From: Burkholderia paludis | GTDB taxonomy: Bacteria; Pseudomonadota; Gammaproteobacteria; Burkholderiales; Burkholderiaceae | Direction of reading: 5' to 3' | Length of the DNA: 64,000 nucleotides | Assembly (NCBI RefSeq): GCF_000732615.1 | Contig: NZ_JPGL01000023.1 | Span: forward strand, 62,001-126,000 | Part shown: positions 18,762 through 28,541 of the stretch, in pieces | Layout: the number at the start of each line of letters is the position of its first letter | Position numbering within the stretch: the first letter of the stretch is position 1 | Made by a program: the position numbers and the translations under genes | Notes under the pieces: model-generated | Seen by the model: only the letters and a program-made list of their open reading frames with translations | Told to the model about the DNA's origin: nothing | Database searches by the model: none

Positions 18762-20235
18762 GATCTCTCGATTGTCACGATCGCGCCGGCCAAAGCCGCA
18801 CACCGCGATTTCGCCCCGTCCGGTTGATGTCGCAATCCGACCGGCCGGCGAATCGGGCCACCTACAGACTTATGACTTCATTGTGGATATTGTTTTACAA
18901 TTGACATACATTTTGCCAACAGTTAAATATTTCTCAACAAAAATAAAGAAAACGTAACAATGCACGCCCCGATCGTTGCAATCAAGCAACGCACGGCAAG
19001 ATATCCACGGTCCGGACTTGACATACGCAAGATCAAGTAAAACACCGGGCGAATCAGCCGTATTCGAGGTTTTTCTTGTATAACCCCTCGGCTTATACAT
19101 GCCTTCACGCCTCAAGTGTCGATCCGGAAATACACATATCTTTACACTTGATTACAAAGCACCCATGAAGCTCCAGGGGATCGCATTTGGTCCCACTGTT
19201 TACGTGAGCACCATCGACCCTTTAGGCTCACCGCTCCAGCCAGGTCTACCGCACGGAACCGGCCAGCCCCCACCGACAATCGGCCTCAGACGCTGGCAGA
19301 GCGATTAGGGACCACGCCAAAGGTGCGTCGGAGTTGAAATCGGACGATGAGCGCATGGTCGATTGCGCCGTGCGCGCGTCGAATACGGAACCGGATTTCG
19401 GCCGCGCAACGCGCGCGCCGGGACGATCGCCATACCGAAGCGCATCGCTTGACGCGCTGGCGCTCCCCCCGCGCGGCGTCACATGGCCGAGGACTGACCG
19501 GGTACGTCAGTGCGGGGATACAGAGAGCGGACCGAAAGCTGCGCGGGGCAGGTTCGGCAGCAGGAAGGAAGAAAGCGTGCGCTGGAAAAGCGGATGCAAG
19601 TATGTAGCGGGGACGGCTCCGGACCGCTGCCTGCTGCGAATCGGGAATCAGATGTGAGGGCAGGTCGCCCATTCCGAGATCCATCCGTTCACGAACTGCC
19701 TGGCGGCGGGCTACGGCCCACGACGGGCCATATGACTTGCCGCCCTCCGGATTGATCCGACCAGGAGCGCCAAATCATGGCTGCGCCCCGCCAACGGCCG
19801 GAAGCGGCACGACGCTCAGGACATCCTGACGGTCGTTGCCGGAAGCTAGCGGGCTTCCGGGAGGCAACCAGCCTGACGTTTCGCGAAGCGACCATCCAGA
19901 CCCGTATCGCCGACTCCACCCAGCTCGCCGGCGTTCGTGAACCGGAAAGATCTGAAATCAGCGGTAACCGTACTTAACGATGTCTATCGGGCACCGACAC
20001 AGGTACAGCCGCAGCGAAGGCGACGCTCGAAGCCGCCATCGGGGCAAAACACCCTTTCAGCACAACGCGCACTTGCTGCCGTCGTGTGATGGGCGCCTTA
20101 TCTGAAGAAGCAGGCATTCACGCGACGAGCCCGTTCCAGCAAACCGGAAGAGCCCCGCCTCAAGCGAACTACGCTGAATTCGGGGCCTTGTCGGCCGCGC
20201 AAGACATTTTCAATCGCGCGACCGAATCAATGGAA
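18762..20235. other. Long gene-poor stretch with a transposase remnant
   Basis: About 1.5 kb with no intact gene. Positions 18840-19160 are strongly AT-rich and probably hold the promoter of the heptad-repeat gene. Positions 19290-19740 are GC-rich with open frames on both strands but no domain I recognise. Positions 19805-20064 hold the IS256-type remnant listed separately. Nothing convincing is seen between 20065 and 20235. Confidence 0.55.
19805..20064 (+). pseudogene. IS256-family transposase fragment, frameshifted
   Basis: Translation needs at least three frame changes, but the order of IS256-type transposase motifs is clear. QDILTVVAG is followed by KLAGFREAT and EATIQTRI, matching the family pattern DILIAVVDGLKGFPEAI..VQTCI. 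Then come FVNRKDLKSAV, LNDVYRAP and AAAKATLEAAI, matching the region before the third catalytic residue. A stop codon interrupts the first frame. The pieces alternate between two reading frames (at 19817, 19843, 19934 and 20002). No terminal inverted repeats or target duplication were found. It is a decayed fragment, not a mobile element. Confidence 0.65.
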
Positions 20236-21195
20236 TCAAGAAGATTTCATCCATTTGCTCAATTTTTTCACCAGGGTTCGCGACGCACGCGGCGAGGTTC
20301 GGGCGGGAGGCTTGATCTCTTCACCCAGATACGAATTGGGTTTTTTCGTCCCGTCGACAACGCTGACCAGATTGCGAAGCTGCAAACGCCCCAGGTATTC
20401 GTCGGAAAACGCGGGCGTATAGTAAACACAATCGTCAAAGAAATAATGCGTCACCTGTGACCAGCGCGTCATGGTCGGGTCGATTTGCAGACTCCCCCCA
20501 TGCAGCAGATTGGCGCACCAGATCAGCGCCTGCCCTTTCCGTGCCTCAAAGGTCTTGGTGCCGGCGCCCTTTGCCTCCACCATCGCATCCCAGATTTCCT
20601 GGTACGGCAGTTGCGCCGACTCGCTGGACACGCCATACCCGTGTCGACCAGCCATTGCGTTGTCAATCATGGGCCAGTTATGCGACCCGGGAACCAGCTG
20701 GAGCGGTCCGGCCTCCGCGGAGATATCCTCCAGGGCGACCCATACGCCGCACATGAAGCGTTGCGGAATCGACGAGAAATGCACTGCATCGGTGTGCATC
20801 TTTTGCTGCGTACCGACCCGGAAATTAAGCGTCTGGAACGGAAATGCAGCGCGCCCATACAGGCGTCCGAGCAAATCCAGCAGCGCACGATTGGTGGCAA
20901 TCTCCTTCACGTCCGGATCGTTGATCCACGCGTCCTGAATACGGCCGGAAGCATAGAACACGCCCTCGGGACTCAACCCCGTGTCGGCAAATCTCGACGT
21001 CAGGCGTTCCCGAATACGTGCAATCCGCGTATCGAGTTCAGGATCGGGAAAATCGATCACGGCATAACCGTTACGGTTCAGCGCGACCGCGATCTCACGC
21101 TCGCCGGGCGTCAGCTCCGCCTGGGCAATCTCGGAATCGAAAAGAGGTGATTCAATCAGTGGAATGCCAGGCAGCAGGCGCTTTTTTACATCCAT
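20236..21195 (-). CDS. Phytanoyl-CoA dioxygenase (PhyH) family protein
   Basis: A 319-residue Fe(II)/2-oxoglutarate-dependent oxygenase of the PhyH family. The iron facial triad is visible: His134 and Asp136 (KMHTDAVH), then His232 (NLLHGGS), with Arg244 downstream as the probable 2-oxoglutarate carboxylate contact. Length and double-stranded beta-helix layout fit the family, whose members hydroxylate lipids, small molecules or glycans. It lies in the capsule locus downstream of the two GT2 genes, same strand, 136 bp from the nearest. It may hydroxylate the polymer, a nucleotide sugar or the lipid anchor. The substrate cannot be told from sequence. Confidence 0.85.
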   Translation of the reverse strand: MDVKKRLLPGIPLIESPLFDSEIAQAELTPGEREIAVALNRNGYAVIDFPDPELDTRIARIRERLTSRFADTGLSPEGVFYASGRIQDAWINDPDVKEIATNRALLDLLGRLYGRAAFPFQTLNFRVGTQQKMHTDAVHFSSIPQRFMCGVWVALEDISAEAGPLQLVPGSHNWPMIDNAMAGRHGYGVSSESAQLPYQEIWDAMVEAKGAGTKTFEARKGQALIWCANLLHGGSLQIDPTMTRWSQVTHYFFDDCVYYTPAFSDEYLGRLQLRNLVSVVDGTKKPNSYLGEEIKPPARTSPRASRTLVKKLSKWMKSS

Positions 21196-21331
21196 GAATA
21201 TTCCTTCCGCGTTACTTTATTCAATCCACCCCGAGACGCCCCAAAAGATGCCGCGGAACAGCCCAAGCTTATATAACTCCATGAAGCCCAATGCCCATGC
21301 ACAAGACCGAAAACAATAGAGTCAATACCGA

Positions 21332-23632
21332 TCATGCCGACCAGTCCCTCCAAGGCTCATACATTCTCGGGAAATCGGCAATCGTAAAATCCTCCCGATC
21401 GAGCGTCAAATTCCGATTGTAATATGGATCGTCCATTCGATCGGTACGCCACCGGGAGAGCATGAAATTCTTCTCCCTGTTAAATCTGGCCCGCTTCTCG
21501 GGCGACATTTGATCGTCCCCCCGGCTGTAGGATTCGAAGTGATGCAGGACCGCATATGGCGTCCACACTATCCTGTAGCCTGCCTCCCGTACGCGGAGGC
21601 ACAGGTCCACGTCATTAAACGCGACCGGAAGGTTTTTCTCGTCGAAACCGCCAACCGCACGAAATACGTCCCGACGCATGACCAGGCAGGCCCCCGTGAC
21701 CGCCGAGAAATTCTGCACAAGGGCCGCCCTTCCCGCATACCCCGGGTGGGTCGACGGATACAACCGGTGCGCATGGCTCGCGAAGCCCCCGATCCCCATC
21801 ACGACACCTGCATGCTGGACGAATCCGTCGGCATACAGAAGCTTCGCTCCTACTGCACCGACATCCGGACGCAACGCATGCGCGACCATCTCTCCCAGCC
21901 AGTCCGGCTCGATTGCCTCCACATCGTCATTGAGAAAACACAAGACATCGCCAGATGCATGCTTTTCCGCAAAATTATTGATCGATGAATAATTGAAAGG
22001 GAAATCATATTTCAAAACGACGACATTACTTCTCGGAGCCAGAGACTTCAGAAAATCGACTGTCTCCCTGTCCTCGCTTTGATTGTCCACGACAATGATT
22101 TCCAGATTCTCGCAGGCAGTTCCTTCAAGTACGCTGACAATACATTTTTTCAGCAACGGCCCACCGTCTCGAGTCGGTACGATTATCGTGACCTTGGGCG
22201 CGGGAACGGGTATCGGGTATTTCACTCGACAGGTGCCGGCCAGGCTTCCTCTGGAAACACTCACTCCCGGCTGATCTTTGAAAAATTCGGAAAGTGCGCT
22301 TCTTTTTGCGCTCCACTCGCCGCACCCCGAATCCGAATCGATCACTCCCCGTTCGCCGCATTGACGAAGATGATAGAGCACGCGCGGAATGTGGCAAATC
22401 TGGGAAGGTGCGCTGCTCTTTACGCACCTGAGCGTGAGATCGTATTCCTGGCAACCCTCATGCTCGACTCGAAACCCACCTGTCTCACGCAAGAGAGATG
22501 TCCTGTATGCGGCCGAGCCCGAAATCATGTCACGGGAAAAGAACAAATCCGGATTCCACGCGCTTTTGAAACAAACGTTGCCCCGATTACCGCCACCATC
22601 GATTTCGTCGTTGTCCGAATATATGAGATTCAGCCCGTCGATCTCATTGATCTTAAGAGCAAATAGATAGAGCGCATGGGCCGCAAGAACATCACTTCCC
22701 CCGAGAATCGCAGAAAACTCCCCGGTCGCCAAACCCAGGGCACCATTCGCCAAAGCCGACGAACTTCCGCCCGAGTTCAGAAAAACAACTTTTATACGAT
22801 CATCCTTTTCCGAAACAGATTCCAGATATTCAGCAACCCTTGACGCATCGTTCTCGTCGACAGCGATGCACAACTCCCAGTGCTCGTAAATCTGCTTCAG
22901 GACCGATTGAACGGCGGATTCCAGATGATCCAGCGACGATCCGCACACCGAAACAAGAATCGAAATCACCGGGTGCCGCTTGAACGAACCTACGTGCCGC
23001 CGGATCGATTCGATATCCGAGCGGTGCAGGGTATCGAATTTTTCCACGTACTCCTTGTAACCCAAAGGAACGGAATGGAATCTCAGTTTCGCACAATCTT
23101 CATAGGCGCCATTCAGGTCGACCAGCAAACGCCGCCAGGTAATATCATATTTTTTAGCGCGATCGGTTTTCCTGAATTTTATTATATCTCCAGCGACCCA
23201 TTCGGCCATTCTGGCAATTCGTTCCGCCGCCGATATTTCAGTTATCCGCAAGAATTCCAGCGTGATTGCGCCCTCGCCTCGCATTGGCGACAGGCGCAGC
23301 CGGCGAGCATTGCGTGAAATCTTGACGATCTGCTTGATATTTCCCGTGCGCGCCGCCGGCAGGGCGAAAGATTCCGCCTCGGCAAATCCCGAGCCGGTAT
23401 CGACATACAGCCGGGCCACCAGAGACGCGCCCCGTCTGTTCAACCGGGACTCGATATAGACCCAGCCGGATGGAACAGCCTCGCCCTCGTCTTCCGGTTC
23501 AAGGTCAAAAACAGGATGGTCTCCCGTCGACATCCAGTCGACCGACGTCGCCCCCGACAAGATCAGATCCCGCACCGGATTGACCTTGAATCGAACCTCT
23601 CGACGAACCATCGACAGGAAAAAATCTTTCAT
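21332..23632 (-). CDS. Long two-module family 2 glycosyltransferase
   Basis: About 766 residues. After an N-terminal beta-rich region of roughly 200 residues come two GT-A (GT2) modules, at about 220-420 and 500-715. The second is a normal GT2: VTIIVPTRDG, VVDNQSED, the metal-binding LNDDVE and a C-terminal NDVDLCLR segment as in rhamnosyltransferases. In the first, the usual acidic LDHDD has become ILGGSD, so its activity is doubtful. The start is uncertain; I favour the ATG at 23632, which opens just before the conserved RFKVNPVRDL segment, with a GTG at 23776 as the longest option. It pairs with the next gene upstream and probably adds rhamnose; donor use is inferred from the adjacent rfb genes. 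Confidence 0.85.
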   Translation of the reverse strand: MKDFFLSMVRREVRFKVNPVRDLILSGATSVDWMSTGDHPVFDLEPEDEGEAVPSGWVYIESRLNRRGASLVARLYVDTGSGFAEAESFALPAARTGNIKQIVKISRNARRLRLSPMRGEGAITLEFLRITEISAAERIARMAEWVAGDIIKFRKTDRAKKYDITWRRLLVDLNGAYEDCAKLRFHSVPLGYKEYVEKFDTLHRSDIESIRRHVGSFKRHPVISILVSVCGSSLDHLESAVQSVLKQIYEHWELCIAVDENDASRVAEYLESVSEKDDRIKVVFLNSGGSSSALANGALGLATGEFSAILGGSDVLAAHALYLFALKINEIDGLNLIYSDNDEIDGGGNRGNVCFKSAWNPDLFFSRDMISGSAAYRTSLLRETGGFRVEHEGCQEYDLTLRCVKSSAPSQICHIPRVLYHLRQCGERGVIDSDSGCGEWSAKRSALSEFFKDQPGVSVSRGSLAGTCRVKYPIPVPAPKVTIIVPTRDGGPLLKKCIVSVLEGTACENLEIIVVDNQSEDRETVDFLKSLAPRSNVVVLKYDFPFNYSSINNFAEKHASGDVLCFLNDDVEAIEPDWLGEMVAHALRPDVGAVGAKLLYADGFVQHAGVVMGIGGFASHAHRLYPSTHPGYAGRAALVQNFSAVTGACLVMRRDVFRAVGGFDEKNLPVAFNDVDLCLRVREAGYRIVWTPYAVLHHFESYSRGDDQMSPEKRARFNREKNFMLSRWRTDRMDDPYYNRNLTLDREDFTIADFPRMYEPWRDWSA

Positions 23633-23932
23633 ATTGATTGAAAATAGATGAATCTGGATCGACGGCATGACGCACCAACGCGAGACCCCGGCTTCCCCGA
23701 CGAAAAGCGTATCGACGGAGATGCAGGGCAGCCGGCGCATACGGGCTGCGGGCAAAAACTCGAGCCGCGCAGTCACGAAGCGCGAAGCAGCGGCGCAGCC
23801 GGGCGCATCAGTCGCTAGCGTACACGCGCTGTCATGCAGTCGTCCCTCGCCCCGCCCATATGGCGACGGACGCTGAAGGGATGGATCAGATCAGCGGCAG
23901 CATTCGGCACATCGCCTGCCAGCCATCTGCAT
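23633..23932. other. Spacer between two glycosyltransferase genes
   Basis: About 300 bases between two same-strand genes. Part may belong to the downstream glycosyltransferase if it starts at the GTG at 23776. No terminator, RNA gene or other coding signal is seen. Confidence 0.4.
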
Positions 23933-26188
23933 TCACGATTTCACCGCTCCGAGCGCAAGACGCTTGAGAGACACCACACGCGGCGGCCACGCGAGCTGAC
24001 AATCGAATCGATCGAGGGACAGATTCGGGTTGTAAGCCGGGTCATTCTCGATCAGGTCGCGCCAGTGATGACGCATGTACGCGATCTCTCGCGCGGCCCG
24101 CGCCATCTTCTCCTCGGTATCGTCCCGCCCGCGCGTCGCGGACTCATGGTGATACAGCACCGCATGCGGCGTCCAGACCACCGTGTAGCCGGCCTGCCGA
24201 ACGCGCAGGCAGAAATCGACGTCGTTGAATGCAACGGCGAGATCGCGCTCGTTCAATCCCCCCAGTTGCAGATACAGGGATCGTCGGACGACGAGGCATG
24301 CGCCCGTTACGGCGGACAGGGATTGCGTCGTTACCGCACGCGCGAGGTATCCCGGTTCGTCGCGCCCCAATCCGCGATGCAGGTGATCGGCGCAGCCGCT
24401 GAGTCCGACGATGACACCCGCATGCTGAACGGTTCCGTTCGAAAAGAGCAATTTGACGCCGACAGCACCGACCTCCGGGCGCAACGCGTGCCCCATCACT
24501 TCGTCGAGCCAGTCACCGTCGATGATTTCCACGTCGTTGTTGACGAGTGCGACGAACTCGCCCCGAGCCATGTCGACCGCGCGATTATTGAGTGCGGAGT
24601 AATTGAACGGGCGATCGTCCCGAAGGATGCGTACGCCGTGCTCGACCGAAACCCGCTCCATGTAGTCGAGGACTTCCGGATCATCGGACCCGTTGTCGAC
24701 GATGATGATTTCGAAGGCCCGATAGCGCGTCTTCCCGATAATCGAATCGACGCATTGGCTGAGCAGCGCGAATCCGTTGCGAGTCGGAATGACGAGCGTG
24801 ACGAGCGGCGCCTGCTCCGGCAACGGATACCGGACGTGACGACCATGCTCCGTCGACGAAACCGTCGCTCGAACACCCGTCCGCGACAGGTGGCGTACGA
24901 CCGCCATCCGGCCGGCGTCGCGTGCATCGTGTTGCGCCGCCGGATCCTGGACTGTTTCGGGTTGGGCCCGGACATGGTAAAGCACGCGCGGTATGTGCAG
25001 GATCCTGTCTCGGCCGGTATGCGCGAGACAGCGAAGCGTCATGTCATAGCGCGATGCAACCCCGTGACAATGGTCACGCCCGCCGGACGACGAGAAAACG
25101 TCCCGTCGATAAACGGCAAGGCCGGTAAACAGATCCGACGAAAGCATCAGATCCTCGCTCCAGTCACTCTTGAAGCGCGGGCTGTGGCGCACACCGTCGA
25201 TGCCGATACTGTCCTCATCCGCGTAAATCAGGTCGGCGTCGGGGCGTCGGTTGATCGCGTCAGCCACGACATAGAGGGCATGCAGTGGAAGCACATCGTG
25301 CTGCCCGACGAACAGGACCCAATGACCGCTTTCGGCGAGCGCCCGATCCAGCGCCGAATGCGCTTCATCGGCAGCACCGTCCGAAATGACACGGATGCGC
25401 GCATCGGCACGGAGATCCTGGGGAATCAGCGCGCCGCGATCGGCGCCGGAACGTCGATCGACGATCAGAAGTTGCCAGTGCGGGTAAATCTGCGTGGCGA
25501 TCGAGCGGATTGCCGCCTCCCGGTGCGACGCTGATTCATCCGCCACCTCCATGCCGATCGCGAACGCCGGACCGTCGGCGAAGTGGCGCAGGTTGTCCCG
25601 CATGATGCGGTACGTGTCAGGGGCCGGCGTATCGAAGTGACGAACCCAGTCCGGATATTCGACCAGGAGCTCCGATTCGTCGAACAGGCAGCAGTAATCG
25701 CGCCACGCCTGCGCCATGTCGACGCGACCATGCCCCGCATCCGTCAGGTCGTAATCGTCGCCGCAGGGCTTGTACCTCGGGTGCAGCGCACCAAGCTTGG
25801 TCATGATGCGCGAATGTGCGAACCGCGTCGTGACCCTGGCAAGCCGGAACGTCTCGATTCGATCGACCGACCGATCGTCGCAATCGATCTCGATTTCGAT
25901 CTTGCCGCGCACCGGCAGATGAACGATTCGCTTGCTCACCTGCCGCGCGCTGAGCGCCGTCGCAAGCGTTGCAGACGATGCGCCGCCGGGCAGTCGCAAC
26001 CGGGCTCGCAACTGCGCCGCATGACCGGCCGCGCGAAGCTCGATCATGTACCAACCCGGCAACAACTGGACGTTGACCAGATAAGCCCGGGACCCCGGTC
26101 GATCTGCCGGCAAGCACGATGCGGCATCGGACCGATCGACCAGGAAGGGCATTCCCCACGTCAGGCGCAGGGCGTTGAAGTCAAACAT
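23933..26188 (-). CDS. Long two-module family 2 glycosyltransferase
   Basis: A 751-residue protein with the same layout as its downstream neighbour: an N-terminal beta-rich region, a first GT2-like module near residues 210-420 and a second near 480-690. The second has the GT2 features VTLVIPTRNG, IVDNGSDD, VNNDVE and NDVDFCLRVRQAGY. In the first module the metal-binding site reads VGQHD rather than the family LDHDD, so it may be non-catalytic. The start ATG lies 18 bp after rfbC. The two proteins look like an old gene duplication that diverged. Addition of rhamnosyl residues is inferred from the four rfb genes directly upstream; linkage cannot be predicted. Confidence 0.87.
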   Translation of the reverse strand: MFDFNALRLTWGMPFLVDRSDAASCLPADRPGSRAYLVNVQLLPGWYMIELRAAGHAAQLRARLRLPGGASSATLATALSARQVSKRIVHLPVRGKIEIEIDCDDRSVDRIETFRLARVTTRFAHSRIMTKLGALHPRYKPCGDDYDLTDAGHGRVDMAQAWRDYCCLFDESELLVEYPDWVRHFDTPAPDTYRIMRDNLRHFADGPAFAIGMEVADESASHREAAIRSIATQIYPHWQLLIVDRRSGADRGALIPQDLRADARIRVISDGAADEAHSALDRALAESGHWVLFVGQHDVLPLHALYVVADAINRRPDADLIYADEDSIGIDGVRHSPRFKSDWSEDLMLSSDLFTGLAVYRRDVFSSSGGRDHCHGVASRYDMTLRCLAHTGRDRILHIPRVLYHVRAQPETVQDPAAQHDARDAGRMAVVRHLSRTGVRATVSSTEHGRHVRYPLPEQAPLVTLVIPTRNGFALLSQCVDSIIGKTRYRAFEIIIVDNGSDDPEVLDYMERVSVEHGVRILRDDRPFNYSALNNRAVDMARGEFVALVNNDVEIIDGDWLDEVMGHALRPEVGAVGVKLLFSNGTVQHAGVIVGLSGCADHLHRGLGRDEPGYLARAVTTQSLSAVTGACLVVRRSLYLQLGGLNERDLAVAFNDVDFCLRVRQAGYTVVWTPHAVLYHHESATRGRDDTEEKMARAAREIAYMRHHWRDLIENDPAYNPNLSLDRFDCQLAWPPRVVSLKRLALGAVKS

Positions 26189-26206
26189 GGACTTGCTGGA
26201 AGCAAC

Positions 26207-26749
26207 TCAAAAGTACTCGGCATCCTTGAAAGCGGGCGCCGCTCCGTCCTTGCCGGACACCAGCGCTTCGCCCGAGATGGGCCATTCGATCGCGAGCGTC
26301 GGATCGTCCCAGCGGATCGCTCGTTCGGCGGCCGGATGCCAGTAATCGGTGGTCTTGTACAAGAACTCCGCCGTGTCGGAAACGACAACGAAGCCATGCG
26401 CGAAACCTTCCGGAATCCACAGCTGGCGCTTGTTCTCGGCGGACAGCATCACGCCGACCCATCGGCCGAACGTCGGCGACGTGCGACGGATATCGACCGC
26501 GACATCGAACACCTCCCCCGCAACGACCCGAACCAGCTTTCCCTGCGCGTGATCGATCTGGTAGTGCAGGCCTCGAACGACGTTCCTTGCGGATTTCGAA
26601 TGATTGTCCTGGACGAATTCGACGGAATGCCCGATCGCCTCTTCGAAGACGCGATGATTGAAACTTTCGTAGAAGAACCCGCGCGCATCGCCGAATACTT
26701 TCGGCTCGAAAATCTTTACGTCGGGAATGGCGGTCGCTATTACGTTCAC
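26207..26749 (-). CDS. rfbC: dTDP-4-dehydrorhamnose 3,5-epimerase
   Basis: A 180-residue RmlC cupin enzyme that converts dTDP-4-keto-6-deoxy-glucose to the L-lyxo form, third step of dTDP-L-rhamnose synthesis. Family signatures are clear: [16 protein letters not shown] near residue 16, FVQDNHS near 45, VRGLHYQ with the catalytic His near 62 and the IPEGFAHGF loop near 115. The start is GTG and overlaps the rfbA stop (GTGA, 26746-26749). It is the last gene of the rfbBDAC cassette and is followed after 18 bp by a glycosyltransferase. Acts in the cytoplasm. Confidence 0.95.
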   Translation of the reverse strand: MNVIATAIPDVKIFEPKVFGDARGFFYESFNHRVFEEAIGHSVEFVQDNHSKSARNVVRGLHYQIDHAQGKLVRVVAGEVFDVAVDIRRTSPTFGRWVGVMLSAENKRQLWIPEGFAHGFVVVSDTAEFLYKTTDYWHPAAERAIRWDDPTLAIEWPISGEALVSGKDGAAPAFKDAEYF

Positions 26750-27630
26750 CGGGCTCTTCCTTCTTTCAGAATACTTTGCAGGTACCGGCCATAACCGTTC
26801 TTGCTAAGCGGTTGCGCGAGACGCTCGAGTTGTTCCTCGTCGATATAGCCGAAGCGATACGCGATCTCTTCGATGCATGCAATTTTCAGCCCTTGTCGAT
26901 GCTCCATCGTGGCGATGAAGTGCGAGGCCTCGAGCATCGAATCGTGCGTGCCGGTATCGAGCCACGCGAAACCCCGCCCCATGGTCTGCACGTTGAGCGA
27001 GCCATCCTTCAGGTAGAGCGCATTGAGATCGGTGATCTCCAGCTCCCCGCGCCGCGACGGCTTCAACGACTTCGCAAGCTCGACCACGTGCTCGTCGTAG
27101 AAATAGAGCCCGGTCACCGCGTAATGCGATTTCGGAACCTCGGGCTTTTCTTCGATACTGATCGCCTTGCCGGTCGAGTCGAACTCGACGACGCCATACC
27201 TTTCCGGATCCTGAACGTGGTACGCGAAGACCTGCGCGCCCGAAGTCATGTCGGCCGCCCCTTTCAACAAGCCGCCGAGATCATGGCCATAGAAAATGTT
27301 GTCGCCGAGAATCAACGCCGACGGGTCGCCTTCGATGAAGGACTCACCGAGCAGGAATGCCTGGGCAAGCCCGTCCGGGCTCGGCTGCACCTTGTATTGG
27401 AGACGCATCCCCCACTGGGAGCCATCGCCCAGCAACTGCTCGAAACGCGGCGTATCCTGCGGCGTCGAGATGATCAGAACATCCTGAATCCCCGCCAGCA
27501 TCAGCGTACTGAGCGGATAGTAGATCATCGGCTTGTCGTAAATCGGCAGCAGTTGCTTGCTGACCGCCTGTGTCGCCGGATAGAGACGGGTACCCGACCC
27601 TCCGGCGAGAATAATGCCTTTGCGCTTCAT
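26746..27630 (-). CDS. rfbA: Glucose-1-phosphate thymidylyltransferase
   Basis: A 294-residue RmlA nucleotidyltransferase that makes dTDP-glucose from dTTP and glucose-1-phosphate, first step towards dTDP-L-rhamnose. The N-terminal [14 protein letters not shown] signature is near residue 5, [17 protein letters not shown] near 28, and the [11 protein letters not shown] segment with the metal-binding Asp near 104-112. Length is standard for RmlA. It sits 17 bp after rfbD and overlaps rfbC by 4 bp. Feedback inhibition by dTDP-rhamnose is known for the family, not visible here. Confidence 0.96.
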   Translation of the reverse strand: MKRKGIILAGGSGTRLYPATQAVSKQLLPIYDKPMIYYPLSTLMLAGIQDVLIISTPQDTPRFEQLLGDGSQWGMRLQYKVQPSPDGLAQAFLLGESFIEGDPSALILGDNIFYGHDLGGLLKGAADMTSGAQVFAYHVQDPERYGVVEFDSTGKAISIEEKPEVPKSHYAVTGLYFYDEHVVELAKSLKPSRRGELEITDLNALYLKDGSLNVQTMGRGFAWLDTGTHDSMLEASHFIATMEHRQGLKIACIEEIAYRFGYIDEEQLERLAQPLSKNGYGRYLQSILKEGRAR

Positions 27631-27647
27631 GCTTGTCTTGTTCCGTG

Positions 27648-28541
27648 TCAGTCGTGCAGTTGCTCGAAGACGTAATCAACGCCGTTTCGCCAATCGGGGA
27701 GCGATATGCCGAACGTCGACATCAGCTTGCTGCAGTCGAGGCGTGAGTTCATCGGCCGCTTTGCCGGCAGCGGATATTCATGCGTCTCAATTGGCACGAT
27801 ATCGGTCGAGCGCAACTTTAGTTCAAGGCCTCGCGCTTCCGCAAGCGCCACGACGTGACGCGCATACTCGCACCAATTCGTCTCGCCCGAGGCCGCGAGG
27901 TGGTATGTGCCGAACGCAAAGCTCTTGCGATCCGCGAAATAGCGGGCAACGAGGTGGGCCGTCACGTCGGCGATCAACGCAGCCGACGTGGGCGCGCCGG
28001 TCTGATCGGCCACGATGCGAAGCTGGTCCCGCTCGCGGGCAAGGCGCAGGATCGTCTTGAGAAAGTTGCCGCCATGCGCGCCCACGACCCAGCTCGTCCG
28101 AAGAATCAGGTGCTGCGCGCAGGCCTGACGAACCGCATTCTCGCCTTCACACTTGGTTGCCCCATAGATCGACTGAGGATTGACCGGTGCGTCTTCGCGA
28201 TACGGCGTCACACCCGTGCCCTCGAACACGTAATCGGTCGAGAAGTGAACGAGCGGCACATTGTGAGCCGCCCCCCATCGAGCCATCGCGCCGGGGGCCC
28301 CCGCATTGACTGCCCGGGCCAGCTCCGGCTCGCTCTCGGCCTTGTCCACCGCCGTGTAGGCGGCAGGATTCACGATCAGGTCGGGGCGATACCGATCCAG
28401 CGCGGCGACAAGGCTCGCCGGATCAGCGAGGTCTGCGTCGCGTCGCGTCAGTGCAATCACTTCCCCGAGCGGAGCGAGTGCGCGCCGCAATTCGAAGCCG
28501 ACCTGACCGTTCGAACCTGTAATCAGGACGCGCGGCATCAT
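27648..28541 (-). CDS. rfbD: dTDP-4-dehydrorhamnose reductase
   Basis: A 297-residue RmlD-type extended SDR catalysing the final NADPH-dependent reduction to dTDP-L-rhamnose. The nucleotide-binding motif ITGSNGQVG is at the N-terminus, a THR..DLAD segment follows near residue 35, and the catalytic YxxxK appears as YGATKCEGE near 125. I chose the ATG at 28541 because its ATGA overlaps the rfbB stop; the frame stays open further upstream across the end of rfbB, which is not coding in this frame. Confidence 0.95.
   Translation of the reverse strand: MMPRVLITGSNGQVGFELRRALAPLGEVIALTRRDADLADPASLVAALDRYRPDLIVNPAAYTAVDKAESEPELARAVNAGAPGAMARWGAAHNVPLVHFSTDYVFEGTGVTPYREDAPVNPQSIYGATKCEGENAVRQACAQHLILRTSWVVGAHGGNFLKTILRLARERDQLRIVADQTGAPTSAALIADVTAHLVARYFADRKSFAFGTYHLAASGETNWCEYARHVVALAEARGLELKLRSTDIVPIETHEYPLPAKRPMNSRLDCSKLMSTFGISLPDWRNGVDYVFEQLHD

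Noticed and set aside
19286..19684. Open frames on both strands of the gene-poor capsule spacer
   Set aside because: Neither has a start site, a family pattern or conserved features; likely random or decayed DNA.
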